From Legionella sp. 515359 (GTDB taxonomy: Bacteria > Pseudomonadota > Gammaproteobacteria > Legionellales > Legionellaceae): DNA of 44,756 nucleotides. The notes beneath the pieces were generated by a model. It searched no databases, was not told the origin of the DNA, and worked only from the letters and a program-made list of their open reading frames with translations. This document shows, piece by piece, positions 9,435-19,980 of the stretch (positions within the stretch are counted from its first letter, which is position 1; each line of letters opens with the position of its first letter). The translations under genes and the position numbers were made by a program. Location of the stretch: the NCBI GenBank assembly GCA_025941565.1, contig JAPCYN010000032.1:1-44756 (forward strand). The letters run 5' to 3'.

Positions 9435-9938
9435 ATGGCCACTTCAAGCAATGAATTTGCTGCGTTGGTAAATCAATTACACAGATCACCTAATGATCCT
9501 GTTTTAAAGCAAGCCGTAGTTCAACATTTGCCTAAAATGATGACCTTAGCTCAGGACAACCCTATGGCGTTATATCATTTAGCTCATATTTATCCACCAA
9601 CGTCTTCTCAGTACAAACAAACCATGCGCCAATCTGCTAATTTGGGATGTACTAATGCCATGCTGGTGATGATGCAAGTATTGGGGAACTCAAATGATGT
9701 GAGCGATGTAAAAAAGGCAGCACATTATTTGACGATGATTAATAAATCTGATGATTCATACATCAAGGAACAAGCGAAATTACTCGTGGATGAATATCCT
9801 CAATTAGCAAGAGCCGTACGCGAGCAAGTGCAAGCGAAACCCAATTTAAGTTATGGTCTCGCTCATCGATTCTTTGCGCCACAACAAGAAAAAGAAGCAT
9901 CACTTGATCTGATGCAAACCGTAGTGTGTAACGCTTGA
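9435..9938 (+). CDS. Small helical protein, candidate PmrA-regulated Dot/Icm effector
   Basis: The 167-residue product is alpha-helical and has no signal peptide or membrane segment. Residues 30-110 have the rhythm of short helical pairs (LAQDNPMALYHLAHIYPP; QSANLGCTNAMLVMMQVLG; KKAAHYLTMI), which loosely recalls Sel1/TPR repeats. The C-terminal tail is glutamate- and glutamine-containing (QQEKEASLD) and ends VVCNA, compatible with a Dot/Icm secretion signal. The start has a GGGGGTAGGAT leader. The upstream PmrA-like box is the strongest hint of effector status. As an unverified recollection, one of the ceg (PmrA-defined) genes of L. pneumophila lies in this neighbourhood. No function can be assigned. 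Confidence 0.6.
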   Translation: MATSSNEFAALVNQLHRSPNDPVLKQAVVQHLPKMMTLAQDNPMALYHLAHIYPPTSSQYKQTMRQSANLGCTNAMLVMMQVLGNSNDVSDVKKAAHYLTMINKSDDSYIKEQAKLLVDEYPQLARAVREQVQAKPNLSYGLAHRFFAPQQEKEASLDLMQTVVCNA

Positions 9939-9950
9939 TTATCAAGGCCG

Positions 9951-10032
9951 TGGCCTGGGTGAAGCGAAGCGTAACCCGGGTTTTCCTGGCACCGCGCTCC
10001 CAGGTTACGGCTTGCACCTTCACCCAGGCTAC
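9951..10032. repeat. Dispersed inverted repeat, full copy
   Basis: The outer arms GCCTGGGTGAAG (9953-9964) and CTTCACCCAGGC (10018-10029) are perfectly complementary, and inner segments GTAACCCGGG and CCCAGGTTAC also pair. The element fills the gap between two convergent genes and may fold as a bidirectional terminator. Confidence 0.85.
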
Positions 10033-10039
10033 GAATCTT

Positions 10040-11332
10040 TTAAACGAGCAAAAAGCGAAAATTCTTTTGAATCTCATTCAAATCAAACTGATTCAAATAT
10101 AAGGAAAAACTCATCCATGCACTTAATGCCGCCAAATCTTGAAATGGAGGTGGAAGATAAACAGGATTAGTTAAAACACCACGATCCCTTAATTCGGTGA
10201 GTAAAGGCAAATCATCCAGAACTAATTTCCCAGTAAATAATAAAGGAATAGACTCCACATGTTTTTTGCTAATCACAAAGCGAATGTAATTATAAATCAG
10301 CACAAAACCTTTAGCATACGATAAATCTTTGGTAAAAGGCCCACCTGTTGGTGTGCTTCCCCTAAAGACACGTACGGTTTGATTGTAACTGTCTTCTTCA
10401 CTTAAACCACAATCCATAAAATAATTATAGATATCGAGAAAGTCTGCTCCTTGCGTCACCATATCCAGAGCAATCACACGATTGGTAATCTTTAACATGC
10501 GACTGGGATATGAAGAAAAAGTGACTACTTCTGTAATTACTGCCAAACCTTCCTGAATGACGCTGCTGGAGGGGGAACCCTTGGAAAGAAAAAAACAATT
10601 GGGTTGCATGGAACCATTCAAAGTTGTTCCAACATGAACCCAACCTTCATGCACTTCCAGATAACGAAGATCACGATCACTAAACATCGCTTGCTGGCTC
10701 AATTTAATGCTGTCCGCTCCTGCAGAGGCATCCGCAATCATATCGTCACTGACCATCACCGTTACCTTGCCAGGATGTTTATCAAAAAAATTTCCTAACC
10801 GTGCTTGCAAAATTTCCTGTGCCTGCTGAGGCGTATAACGTTTTACATCAGCCTCGGATTGCAGTTGAACGCTAAGACCCGATAACACATCAAAGAGTAA
10901 GGTTCCCATCTCCGACATGCGTGGCCCACCAGCATAGAACACATCATTTGGGCTGCCATACAATTCCATTGCCAATTCAGAAAAGGCAGGAGTACCTCGT
11001 GCGGCGAGCATTTGCGTGGCCCTACTGTATTCTTCACACTGACGGCGTATTAAACGAGTTAAGGTAGAATACTGTCCCAGTTGGTTCTGGGTGTCACGCA
11101 AAATAATACGGAACTCTTCTTGTTTGTCATGAACATTAAAAGGCAAAGGTTTTTTGTCATAATATTCTTTATCAATAGCCGGAAGCTTTTTGCCTTTATG
11201 TTTAAAAAATTCCTTTTTTATTGCTTCGTCCCATTTGATACTATCAAGAATCCTGATCTTGCGTTGCGCGTCCACAATACGCTGTGATAATTCCTGTACA
11301 ATAAGCAACTCAGCTGATTCTGATGGTGTCAT
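10040..11332 (-). CDS. DUF1704 (QEGLA-motif) metallopeptidase-like protein
   Basis: This 430-residue protein has the two hallmarks of the DUF1704 family, long annotated as flavohemoglobin expression-modulating QEGLA proteins. They are HEGWVH at 228-233 and QEGLA at 260-264. HExxxH plus a downstream glutamate is the zinc site used by the related eukaryotic tyrosine carboxypeptidases (MATCAP type), so a metallo-carboxypeptidase or similar role is plausible. The bacterial substrate is unknown. No signal peptide is present. The ATG at 11332 has an AAGGGG leader. It is the third gene after dapA and the small lipoprotein, ten bases downstream of the latter. Confidence 0.8.
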   Translation of the reverse strand: MTPSESAELLIVQELSQRIVDAQRKIRILDSIKWDEAIKKEFFKHKGKKLPAIDKEYYDKKPLPFNVHDKQEEFRIILRDTQNQLGQYSTLTRLIRRQCEEYSRATQMLAARGTPAFSELAMELYGSPNDVFYAGGPRMSEMGTLLFDVLSGLSVQLQSEADVKRYTPQQAQEILQARLGNFFDKHPGKVTVMVSDDMIADASAGADSIKLSQQAMFSDRDLRYLEVHEGWVHVGTTLNGSMQPNCFFLSKGSPSSSVIQEGLAVITEVVTFSSYPSRMLKITNRVIALDMVTQGADFLDIYNYFMDCGLSEEDSYNQTVRVFRGSTPTGGPFTKDLSYAKGFVLIYNYIRFVISKKHVESIPLLFTGKLVLDDLPLLTELRDRGVLTNPVYLPPPFQDLAALSAWMSFSLYLNQFDLNEIQKNFRFLLV

Positions 11333-11342
11333 AATAAACCCC

Positions 11343-11555
11343 TTATGATACAGGTGGAGCGATACTTACACGTGCATCCTGGTTTTGTTGAGGCAAATCA
11401 TAAAAATTACTCATATTTGCTTTCGATAAAGGTGGTGGAACTTCTAATGAGGGGCCATTACGACTACTCAAGTAAAGATGTTCACCATTACTGGCATAAC
11501 GACTGCACCCAGAGAGCACAAGTGCTACAAAAAAAATAAAACCCAATTTTTTCAC
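11343..11555 (-). CDS. Miniature BamC/NlpB-like lipoprotein
   Basis: The 70-residue product begins with a lipoprotein signal (MKKLGFIFFVALVLSGC), with the lipidated cysteine at 17. The start codon is GTG directly after the dapA stop, with a GGAG leader nine bases upstream. The mature part reads LYLSSRNGPSLEVPPPLSKA followed by MSNFYDLP. This resembles the extended N-terminal region of BamC, which in E. coli is encoded right after dapA and binds BamD. The two folded helix-grip domains of BamC are absent and no coding remnant of them follows. Either this is a minimal BamC or an unrelated lipoprotein in the same place. Confidence 0.6.
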   Translation of the reverse strand: MKKLGFIFFVALVLSGCSRYASNGEHLYLSSRNGPSLEVPPPLSKANMSNFYDLPQQNQDARVSIAPPVS

Positions 11556-12428
11556 TTAAATCAACTCCAAACTTTTCATTAGCTTTTCCAGTGGCTCATG
11601 ATGCTCTTTAGATAAACAAGTTAACGGCATCCTTAATTCATTATCCATTAACCCCATTCTATTTGCTGCCCATTTTATTGCAATTGGATTTGTTTCAATA
11701 AACAATAATTCATATAGAGGCATTAATTGTTCGTTCAAGCGTAAACACGCAGCATGATCACCATCTAAGGCTGAATCACATAATTTAGCCATCAATTTGG
11801 CAACCACATTAGCTGCTGCTGAAATATTTCCCTTGGCTCCTGCCAACATCCAGGATGCTGCGGTAAAATCATCCCCACTATATACATCAATACTGCCTTC
11901 TGAAAGACGCAAAATTTGTTGTAAGCGAGTCATCTGCCCCGTAGCGTCCTTTATTCCCACAATATTGGAAATCTTGGCAAGCCGGGCTACTGTTTCAGGC
12001 AACATGTCACATGCAGTTCGTGTTGGCACATTATAAAGAATAATAGGCATGGCAACTGCCTGGGCTATTTGACTGTAATGCAAATACAAGCCCTCTTGAG
12101 TAGGTCTGATATAAGCAGGGGTCATAATTAATGCAGCATGAGCACCATATTCCATAGCTTCCAGGGTGAGCTGAATACAATCCCGTGTTGCATTCATGCC
12201 GGTACCCGCAATAACAGGAATTCGCTCTTTAGCCTGATCGACCACTGTTTTAATAACCAACAGTTTCTCTTCATGAGATAAAGTACCTGATTCACCGGTA
12301 GAACCTGCCGCAACAAGACCATGGCTGCCCATTTCAATATGAAATTCGACCAAATCCCGTAAACGTGGCACATCGACCTGATCATTCTTCATGGGAGTTA
12401 ATAAAGCGACGATGCTTCCTTTAAACAT
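11556..12428 (-). CDS. dapA: 4-hydroxy-tetrahydrodipicolinate synthase
   Basis: DapA condenses pyruvate with aspartate semialdehyde at the first committed step of lysine and diaminopimelate synthesis. The 290-residue TIM-barrel has the family signature [12 protein letters not shown] (about 40-51), with threonine 44 of the catalytic triad. [11 protein letters not shown] carries the catalytic tyrosine near 133, and the Schiff-base lysine is in IVGIKDATG near 161. It is complete and of normal length. It leads a short minus-strand run that continues into the BamC-like lipoprotein and the DUF1704 gene. Confidence 0.97.
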   Translation of the reverse strand: MFKGSIVALLTPMKNDQVDVPRLRDLVEFHIEMGSHGLVAAGSTGESGTLSHEEKLLVIKTVVDQAKERIPVIAGTGMNATRDCIQLTLEAMEYGAHAALIMTPAYIRPTQEGLYLHYSQIAQAVAMPIILYNVPTRTACDMLPETVARLAKISNIVGIKDATGQMTRLQQILRLSEGSIDVYSGDDFTAASWMLAGAKGNISAAANVVAKLMAKLCDSALDGDHAACLRLNEQLMPLYELLFIETNPIAIKWAANRMGLMDNELRMPLTCLSKEHHEPLEKLMKSLELI

Positions 12429-12570
12429 ACAGTCCTCAGTTTTTATTGTTCATACTTCTAATACTACTGGAAAATGTAGGTCCGAGCAAAATCTGATATT
12501 TAAAAAATAACCTGAACACGAAATAATGAGCATTTATTTTACATTAAACTCTTTTTTTGTACTAAAATCA

Positions 12571-12587
12571 TAGTGAAGATGAAGCAA
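12571..12587 (+). promoter_or_regulatory. 17-bp element shared by two upstream regions, copy 1
   Basis: TAGTGAAGATGAAGCAA lies 72 bp before the glycine-zipper gene. It matches the element at 13054-13070 with a single difference. It may be a regulator binding site or the remnant of a duplicated leader. Confidence 0.4.
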
Positions 12588-12659
12588 CCAGGATTTTCTT
12601 GCCATGAATATCTGCTCTATCAATGCAGAAGTCCTGAAAACTAGAAAAAGGAGTTCACT

Positions 12660-12917
12660 ATGAAAAAAATTATCGCTCCCATGTTTTTTATCGGTTTATC
12701 CGCTTTTATGCTTGGGGGTTGCACCAATACTGAAGTAGGTACTGCTGCTGGCGGTGCTGCAGGAGCAGGTATAGGGTATGCTGTATCCGGAGGCAGTGCG
12801 GTAGGAACAGTAATTGGCGCAGGAGCTGGGGCACTCGTAGGAAATGCAATTGGCCGAGACCAAGACCGACGCTACTATTATCGTCATCGTTACTATCGCC
12901 CTTATTACTATTACTAA
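12660..12917 (+). CDS. Glycine-zipper lipoprotein
   Basis: The 85-residue product has a lipoprotein signal peptide ending in MLGGC (cysteine 21). A glycine/alanine-rich glycine-zipper segment of about 40 residues follows (AAGGAAGAGIGYAV and GAGAGALVGNAIGR), with a basic, tyrosine-rich C-terminal tail. The pattern resembles Rcs-associated and osmotically induced outer-membrane lipoproteins with Gly-zipper_2 domains, which associate with membranes. The leader AAAAAGGAG is a strong ribosome-binding site. The gene is monocistronic, with a hairpin right after it and the shared 17-bp element upstream. Its exact role is unknown. Confidence 0.8.
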   Translation: MKKIIAPMFFIGLSAFMLGGCTNTEVGTAAGGAAGAGIGYAVSGGSAVGTVIGAGAGALVGNAIGRDQDRRYYYRHRYYRPYYYY

Positions 12918-12930
12918 TACGAATCAATAC

Positions 12931-12962
12931 AACCTTAACCTCCAAAGAGGTTAAGGTTATTC
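12931..12962 (+). terminator. Terminator-like hairpin after the glycine-zipper gene
   Basis: AACCTTAACCTC (12931-12942) pairs perfectly with GAGGTTAAGGTT (12947-12958) around a CAAA loop, followed by a weak T-containing tail (ATTCTT). The stem is long but AT-rich and the T tract is poor. Confidence 0.65.
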
Positions 12963-13053
12963 TTCAGGGTAATCAGCGATTAAGCAACAGGTATTACCAC
13001 ATAAAAAAAGTAGACGGTATTTTTATGGGATTTTTTTAATTAACAAAAAATCT

Positions 13054-13070
13054 TAGTGAAGATAAAGCAA
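13054..13070 (+). promoter_or_regulatory. 17-bp element shared by two upstream regions, copy 2
   Basis: TAGTGAAGATAAAGCAA lies 97 bp before bdhA. It differs at one base from the copy at 12571. Its position suggests common regulation of bdhA and the glycine-zipper gene, but this is inference. Confidence 0.4.
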
Positions 13071-13167
13071 TATCCAATTTCATTGCTATACTTTTAAAAG
13101 AATTTTGAGATTAATCCTAAGCGATTGATCGGTAACTTAAAATAATACGAATACAAGGATTGTAATC

Positions 13168-13950
13168 ATGCGCTTAAAAAACAAAGTAGCTATAATTACC
13201 GGTGCTGCCAGCGGAATAGGTAAAGAAATCGCTTTAGTCTATGCAAAAGAAGGAGCAAAGGTTGCTATAGCAGATCTCAATCTGGATCAAGCGAATCTTG
13301 CCGCTGAAGAAATAAAATCTAAAGGTGGCGAAGCCATGGCAGTCGCCATGAATGTCACCGATGAAAACGAAGTCGATAAAGGCGTGGATGATGTTGCTAA
13401 ATACTTTGGTGGTGTTGACGTTATGGTCAGCAACGCGGGGATTCAAATTATCAGTCCAGTAGAGCAATTGGCTTTTTCTGATTGGAAAAAATTAATATCA
13501 ATTCAATTGGACGGCGCTTTTTTAACAACTCGTGCTGCACTAAGACACATGTATGCCTCGGGTAAGGGAGGAAGCGTTATTTATATGGGCTCAGTCCATT
13601 CTAAAGAAGCGTCTAAACTGAAAGCGCCTTACGTGACAGCAAAGCATGGTTTAATTGGTTTGTGTAAAGTGGTTGCCAAAGAAGGTGCCGCCCATAATGT
13701 AAGAGCTAACGTCATTTGCCCAGGATTTGTACGTACACCACTGGTTGACAAACAAATTCCCGAACAAGCGAAAGAGTTAGGAATTACTGAAGAACAAGTC
13801 ATTAAGAATGTAATGCTTAAAGATACGGTTGACGGTGAATTCACCTCTACGGATGACGTGGCGCAAACTGCATTATTTTTCGCTTCATTTGAATCAAATG
13901 CTCTGACAGGTCAATCGCTAATTGTAAGTCACGGATGGTTTATGGAGTAA
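13168..13950 (+). CDS. bdhA: 3-hydroxybutyrate dehydrogenase
   Basis: This NAD-dependent short-chain dehydrogenase interconverts 3-hydroxybutyrate and acetoacetate and is used in mobilising polyhydroxybutyrate. The 260-residue protein has the TGAASGIG cofactor loop (11-18), NAG at 89-91, and catalytic Ser142, Tyr155 and Lys159 (YVTAK). The ending [10 protein letters not shown] is typical of 3-hydroxybutyrate dehydrogenases. It is followed by a patatin gene, the bdhA-patD arrangement described in L. pneumophila, and by an acetoacetate decarboxylase gene, which supports acetoacetate as the product. Confidence 0.93.
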   Translation: MRLKNKVAIITGAASGIGKEIALVYAKEGAKVAIADLNLDQANLAAEEIKSKGGEAMAVAMNVTDENEVDKGVDDVAKYFGGVDVMVSNAGIQIISPVEQLAFSDWKKLISIQLDGAFLTTRAALRHMYASGKGGSVIYMGSVHSKEASKLKAPYVTAKHGLIGLCKVVAKEGAAHNVRANVICPGFVRTPLVDKQIPEQAKELGITEEQVIKNVMLKDTVDGEFTSTDDVAQTALFFASFESNALTGQSLIVSHGWFME

Positions 13951-13955
13951 GTCCT

Positions 13956-15113
13956 ATGGCTCGGACAAAAAAAAGTAAAACATCACAACATGTTGCCTGC
14001 TGTTTTCAAGGCGGTGGCGCTTTAGGCGCTTATCAAGTAGGCGTTTTGCGTGCTTTGGATGAAGCAGGATATGATCCCAATTGGTTTGCTGGTACCTCAA
14101 TAGGGGCGATTAACGCAGCAATTGCGGCGGGTAATCCGCCTAAAGAACGTGTTGAAAAAATGTATCAATTTTGGGAGAGCGTTGCCACCCCCTCATTGAT
14201 ACAGAACAATTTTCTTCCTGATGATGATGAAAGCCGAAAGATGGAACATTTTCTCTCTGCTCAGTCTGCATTACTTTTTGGTCAACCCGGTTTTTTTGCA
14301 CCTCGCTTTCCTCCTCTGCTGATGGGATATTATGACACCCCCGATACCTTGAGTTTTTACGATACCAAATCTCTAAAATCATCCCTGGAACAGTTTATCG
14401 ATTTTGATCGCCTCAACTCTAAAGAGATCCGCATCAGCGTTGGCGCTGTTGAAATCTGTTCTGGCGAAATGGTGTACTTTGATTCACAAGACACCAAAAT
14501 CGGACCGGAGCATATTATGGCCAGTGGCGCGCTACCGCCTGGTTTTCCAGCTGTTGAAATTGAAGGAGAATATTACTGGGATGGTGGAATTTCCAGTAAC
14601 TCTCCAGCAACGTACGTATTGTCTGTAAATCGATGCCCCCGTAATTTACTGTGTTTTGCAATTCATTTATTTGACTCTTATGGCTTGTATCCAACATCAT
14701 TAGATGCCGTAATGAAGCGTAAAAAAGACATCGAGTATTCCAGCCGTTTTTCCCATGCAGTTGAAATGTATCAGCAGATTCATGCATTAAAAAATACCAT
14801 ACATATTCTCTCGCGTTATGTGCCTAAAGAGGAACGAAGTAATCCCGAGCTAAAACTCTGTATTGCACGCGGACATCAATCTACAATTTCTTTAGTGCGC
14901 TTTTTGTATGAATACGATGAGACTGAGTTTTCTTCGAAAGATTATGAATTTTCCAAAAAAAGCATCTTGGAACGCATAAAACATGGCTACATTGACGGGA
15001 AAAAAGCCATTAGAAAATCACCTTGGAACAAAGAGATACCTCACACAACGGGGATTGCTGTATACGATATGTCGCCAAATAAACATTTAAAGCAGGAGTC
15101 TGAAAATGAATGA
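13956..15113 (+). CDS. patD: Patatin-like phospholipase
   Basis: The ATG at 13956, preceded by GGAG, gives 385 residues; an earlier in-frame ATG at 13935 lies inside bdhA. Patatin hallmarks are the oxyanion loop GGGALGAY (19-26), the nucleophile elbow GTSIG with Ser48, and the catalytic Asp209 in YWDGG. The C-terminal third (about 250-370) matches the extra domain often found after bacterial patatin domains (DUF3734). The enzyme should hydrolyse acyl esters, probably phospholipids. It starts five bases after bdhA and overlaps the next gene by eight bases, so the three genes form an operon. Confidence 0.9.
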   Translation: MARTKKSKTSQHVACCFQGGGALGAYQVGVLRALDEAGYDPNWFAGTSIGAINAAIAAGNPPKERVEKMYQFWESVATPSLIQNNFLPDDDESRKMEHFLSAQSALLFGQPGFFAPRFPPLLMGYYDTPDTLSFYDTKSLKSSLEQFIDFDRLNSKEIRISVGAVEICSGEMVYFDSQDTKIGPEHIMASGALPPGFPAVEIEGEYYWDGGISSNSPATYVLSVNRCPRNLLCFAIHLFDSYGLYPTSLDAVMKRKKDIEYSSRFSHAVEMYQQIHALKNTIHILSRYVPKEERSNPELKLCIARGHQSTISLVRFLYEYDETEFSSKDYEFSKKSILERIKHGYIDGKKAIRKSPWNKEIPHTTGIAVYDMSPNKHLKQESENE

Positions 15114-15843
15114 AGCAGAGGTAATACAGCAAGCATTTGCCATGCCGCTCATCAGTCCATCTTATCCCCGTGGCCCTTACCGTTTTACGAATAGGGAATA
15201 TTTAATCATTACTTATGAAACCGATATGGATGTGCTACGCGAAATTGTTCCAGCACCTTTAGAGGTAGTAGACCCTTTAGTCAAATTTGAATTCATTCGC
15301 ATGCCTGATTCAACAGGGTTTGGCGACTATACAGAATCAGGTCAAGTCATACCCGTGCGCTATAAAGGTAAAATGGGAAGCTACACTCATGCCATGTTTT
15401 TAGATGACCTCCCTCCTATTGCAGGTGGTCGAGAAATTTGGGGATTTCCCAAAAAACTGGCGCAACCCAAACTGGAAGTCGTTCATGAAACACTGTTAGG
15501 TACCCTGGAATACGGACCTTGTCGTATCGCTACGGCGACCATGGGATATAAATACGAATCACTCGATACAAAAAAAGTAGCTGAATCCCTGAATACCCCA
15601 AATTATCTACTTAAGATAATTCCTCATGTTGACGGCAGCGTGCGAATTTGTGAGCTGGTTGAATATTATCTTGAAAATGTTGTTATCAAAGGAGCCTGGC
15701 AAGGACCGGCTCAACTGCAATTAGCACATCATGCATTAGCTCCTGTAGCTAATCTTCCCGTACGACGCATAGTAAATGGAGTACATTTATTAACAGATCT
15801 CACCTTGCCTTATGGTCGCGTTGTTCACGATTATCTTAAATAA
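15106..15843 (+). CDS. adc: Acetoacetate decarboxylase
   Basis: This 245-residue enzyme should convert acetoacetate to acetone and CO2 through a Schiff base. The active-site set known from the Clostridium enzyme is intact with a one-residue offset: Arg30 (FTNREY), Glu62, Glu77 (YTESGQ), Schiff-base Lys116 and its neighbour Lys117 in [10 protein letters not shown]. Together with bdhA upstream it completes a path from 3-hydroxybutyrate to acetone. Its ATG lies inside the end of the patatin gene, indicating translational coupling. Confidence 0.93.
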   Translation: MNEAEVIQQAFAMPLISPSYPRGPYRFTNREYLIITYETDMDVLREIVPAPLEVVDPLVKFEFIRMPDSTGFGDYTESGQVIPVRYKGKMGSYTHAMFLDDLPPIAGGREIWGFPKKLAQPKLEVVHETLLGTLEYGPCRIATATMGYKYESLDTKKVAESLNTPNYLLKIIPHVDGSVRICELVEYYLENVVIKGAWQGPAQLQLAHHALAPVANLPVRRIVNGVHLLTDLTLPYGRVVHDYLK

Positions 15844-15875
15844 AGGTTTTAAAAGGATTTGGAGATCGAAAATAA

Positions 15876-16787
15876 ATGTTAATTATAATAGGCTATATAG
15901 TTATACTCTTGTGTGTTTTTGGAGGATTCGCTCTAGGTGGCGGCCATCTTGCAGCAGTCTTTCAACCCATAGAATTGCTGATCATTGCCGGAGCAGCTAT
16001 AGGCTCGCTTATTGTTGCGAACAGTGCTTCGGTATTAAAATCACTGTTAAAAGCATTACCCAAAGTTTTCCGGGGTGAAAAATCACAGAAGGAAAACGCC
16101 AGTAATTTATTAGGGCTATTATACAATTTGCTGAATAAGGCACGGCAACAAGGACTAATGTCCTTGGAAACGGATATTGAAAACCCGGAGGAAAGCCCCA
16201 TTTTCAATTCCTATCCTTCACTCATGAAAAACCATCATATCATTGAATTCATTTGCGATTACTTAAGACTGATCATTACTTCCAACCTGCAACCTTTTCA
16301 GCTTGAAGCCTTAATCGATATGGAAATTGAATCACACCACGAAGAAGAAATGATTCCAGCCAATGCCTTATCGAAACTCGCTGATGCCATGCCCGCCTTT
16401 GGTATTGTTGCAGCAGTTCTTGGTGTGGTCCATACCATGGAGTCAATCAATTTGCCTCCACCAGAGCTAGGAGTACTTATTGCCCATGCTCTAGTAGGTA
16501 CTTTTTTGGGTATTTTGATTGGCTATGGATTTATTGGTCCAGTAGCTTCTGCAATGGAGCATCATGCAAATCAGGCTCAATTGATGCTGCACTGCATAAA
16601 AGCCACAATATTAGCAAGTCTGCATAATAATCCACCTATTATTGCTGTTGAATTTGGGCGTAAGGTATTGTTTTCTGCACAACGCCCCTCTTTCACTCAG
16701 CTCAATGAAGAAATTAAAAATTTCAAGCCAGCAGCATCCTCATCCGGTTCGGGAGAGGATTCTGCTGCTGAGCCAACTACGAGCTAA
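15876..16787 (+). CDS. motA: Flagellar stator protein MotA
   Basis: MotA forms the proton-conducting stator with MotB. The 303-residue inner-membrane protein has an N-terminal membrane pair (about 2-22 and 33-53) and a cytoplasmic loop (about 60-165) including MEIESHHEEEM. The second membrane pair contains DAMPAFGIVAAVLGVVHTM (near 169-187) and LIAHALVGTFLGILIGYGF (near 206-224). The C-terminal tail is serine- and glutamate-rich. motB follows 12 bp later. Confidence 0.96.
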   Translation: MLIIIGYIVILLCVFGGFALGGGHLAAVFQPIELLIIAGAAIGSLIVANSASVLKSLLKALPKVFRGEKSQKENASNLLGLLYNLLNKARQQGLMSLETDIENPEESPIFNSYPSLMKNHHIIEFICDYLRLIITSNLQPFQLEALIDMEIESHHEEEMIPANALSKLADAMPAFGIVAAVLGVVHTMESINLPPPELGVLIAHALVGTFLGILIGYGFIGPVASAMEHHANQAQLMLHCIKATILASLHNNPPIIAVEFGRKVLFSAQRPSFTQLNEEIKNFKPAASSSGSGEDSAAEPTTS

Positions 16788-16799
16788 TGAGGTTACAGC

Positions 16800-17681
16800 A
16801 TGAGTGAAAGCGGTGGTAAAGAAAAACCGAGTGCACCTATAATTCGCAAAATAAAAAAGAGTCAGCACAAGCATCATGGTGGATCATGGAAAATTGCTTT
16901 TGCCGATTTTGTTACAGCGATGATGGCTTTCTTTTTGTTAATGTGGTTGATTGCCTCGCTAAATAAAGCCCAAAAGGACGGCATTGCCGAATATTTTAAA
17001 CAACCCGTGAAAATAACTTTTTTTGGTGGTGACAATGTGGGTAATCAACAACTTAACCTAAAAGGTGGGGGACCTAGCATTAAAGACACCAATGGTCAGG
17101 TTTCTACAACAGAGATGTCATCTGTACAGAGTAAAAGACCTCAAGACATTCAAGTAATTCAATCGACCGAAGAAGAAACCCAAAAACTCGAAGAATTAAA
17201 ATCAAAAATTAATTTAAGTATCAAACAAGACCCTTCTCTTGCGGGTTTAAAAAATCAGTTAATCATGGAAGTAGTAAAAAATGGCTTACGCATTCAACTC
17301 ATCGATAACCAAAAAAAACCCATGTTTGATGTGGGTTCAGACAAACTTAATCCGGATATGACGCCTATTTTTGTCCAAATAGCTAAATTGTTAAAGGATG
17401 TACCCAATAAAATTACCATTGAAGGGCACACCGATGCGCATCCTTACCATAATCCGGATGAATTAGAATACACCAACTGGGAACTATCCGCCCAAAGAGC
17501 CAATGCAGCTCGTCGTGCGTTAGTTAATGCCGGATTAGATCCTGATAAAGTCGTACGGGTATCGGGTTTTGCCTCAACTTTACTTCTGAATCAACAAGAT
17601 CCCTACAGTCCTGAAAACCGGCGTATCAGCATCATTGTCATGAAAAAAGAAGCTGAGAAAAAAATGATGAAAAATAAATAA
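16800..17681 (+). CDS. motB: Flagellar stator protein MotB
   Basis: The 293-residue protein has a basic cytoplasmic N-terminus and one membrane helix starting at FADFVTAMMAFFLLMWL. Asp36 there is the conserved proton-binding residue. The plug region follows, and from about 155 to 285 there is an OmpA-like peptidoglycan-binding domain with EGHTDAHPY and NRRISIIV. It pairs with motA to anchor the stator to the cell wall. A dispersed repeat sits directly after the stop. Confidence 0.96.
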   Translation: MSESGGKEKPSAPIIRKIKKSQHKHHGGSWKIAFADFVTAMMAFFLLMWLIASLNKAQKDGIAEYFKQPVKITFFGGDNVGNQQLNLKGGGPSIKDTNGQVSTTEMSSVQSKRPQDIQVIQSTEEETQKLEELKSKINLSIKQDPSLAGLKNQLIMEVVKNGLRIQLIDNQKKPMFDVGSDKLNPDMTPIFVQIAKLLKDVPNKITIEGHTDAHPYHNPDELEYTNWELSAQRANAARRALVNAGLDPDKVVRVSGFASTLLLNQQDPYSPENRRISIIVMKKEAEKKMMKNK

Positions 17682-17682
17682 A

Positions 17683-17715
17683 GTAGCCTGGGTGTAACGA
17701 AACGAAACCCAGGCC
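17683..17715. repeat. Dispersed inverted repeat, short copy
   Basis: CCTGGGT (17688-17694) pairs with ACCCAGG (17707-17713) between the convergent motB and dps genes. The loop holds direct copies of AACGAAA. It is a probable bidirectional terminator of the dispersed repeat family. Confidence 0.75.
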
Positions 17716-17748
17716 GCGAATATCAATCAATAGCTTTGCAACAAAACG

Positions 17749-18186
17749 CTAAACAGCAGAAGCGTTCAACATCCAACGTGCTTTTTCATGTGCCGCAATC
17801 CGTTCACTGAGTAAAGCAATCGTTCCTTCATCACCATGTTCCTGAGCAAGTTTCACTGCGGTGTTTAAGTCTTTAACCAAAATCCCATGATCCTGAGCCA
17901 GCTCACTCACCATATGATTGGCATCAACATTAGAATCGCCATCTTTAATTGTTTTTAATTGATTCAATGCAGTAAAAGTCGCAGGCGCCTTATGACCCAT
18001 AATTAAAATTCGCTCCGCAATTTCATCAACAGCCTCGGCCAGTGCTTTATATTGCATTTCAAATAATTCATGCAAACTTTTAAACTGCATTCCCTTGACA
18101 TGCCAGTGATAATTTTGTGTTTTAAGATACAAAGCATAAGTATCTGCCAAAACTACTTCTAACTTTTTAATCATTGCTCCCATCAT
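17749..18186 (-). CDS. dps: Dps-family ferritin-like DNA-binding protein
   Basis: Dps protects DNA and stores iron by oxidising Fe(II) with peroxide. The 145-residue four-helix protein carries the inter-subunit ferroxidase residues in NYHWHVKGMQFKSLHELFE (about 23-41) and in the following helix with AVDEIAERI (about 53-61). Two ATGs are adjacent; the second (18183) is better spaced from the AGGAG leader. The N-terminus lacks the long lysine-rich tail of E. coli Dps, so direct DNA binding is doubtful. Confidence 0.93.
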   Translation of the reverse strand: MMGAMIKKLEVVLADTYALYLKTQNYHWHVKGMQFKSLHELFEMQYKALAEAVDEIAERILIMGHKAPATFTALNQLKTIKDGDSNVDANHMVSELAQDHGILVKDLNTAVKLAQEHGDEGTIALLSERIAAHEKARWMLNASAV

Positions 18187-18252
18187 TACTCCTGACTTTA
18201 TAATTCCCTATCATTCTGGATGATACACTGCAAAAATTCCATTATTTTCAAA

Positions 18253-18284
18253 TAAAAAAACCCGCCATAACAGCGGGTTTTTTA
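18253..18284 (-). terminator. Intrinsic terminator after groEL
   Basis: CCCGC (18261-18265) and GCGGG (18273-18277) form a stem, extended by A and T runs on both sides. Read on the minus strand, the stem is followed by seven T. It lies 22 bases after the groEL stop and ahead of dps, separating the two transcripts. Confidence 0.9.
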
Positions 18285-18306
18285 AAGGAATAGGAACAAG
18301 AGAGGC

Positions 18307-19968
<1,662 letters not shown>

Positions 19969-19980
19969 CTAATGAAACGA

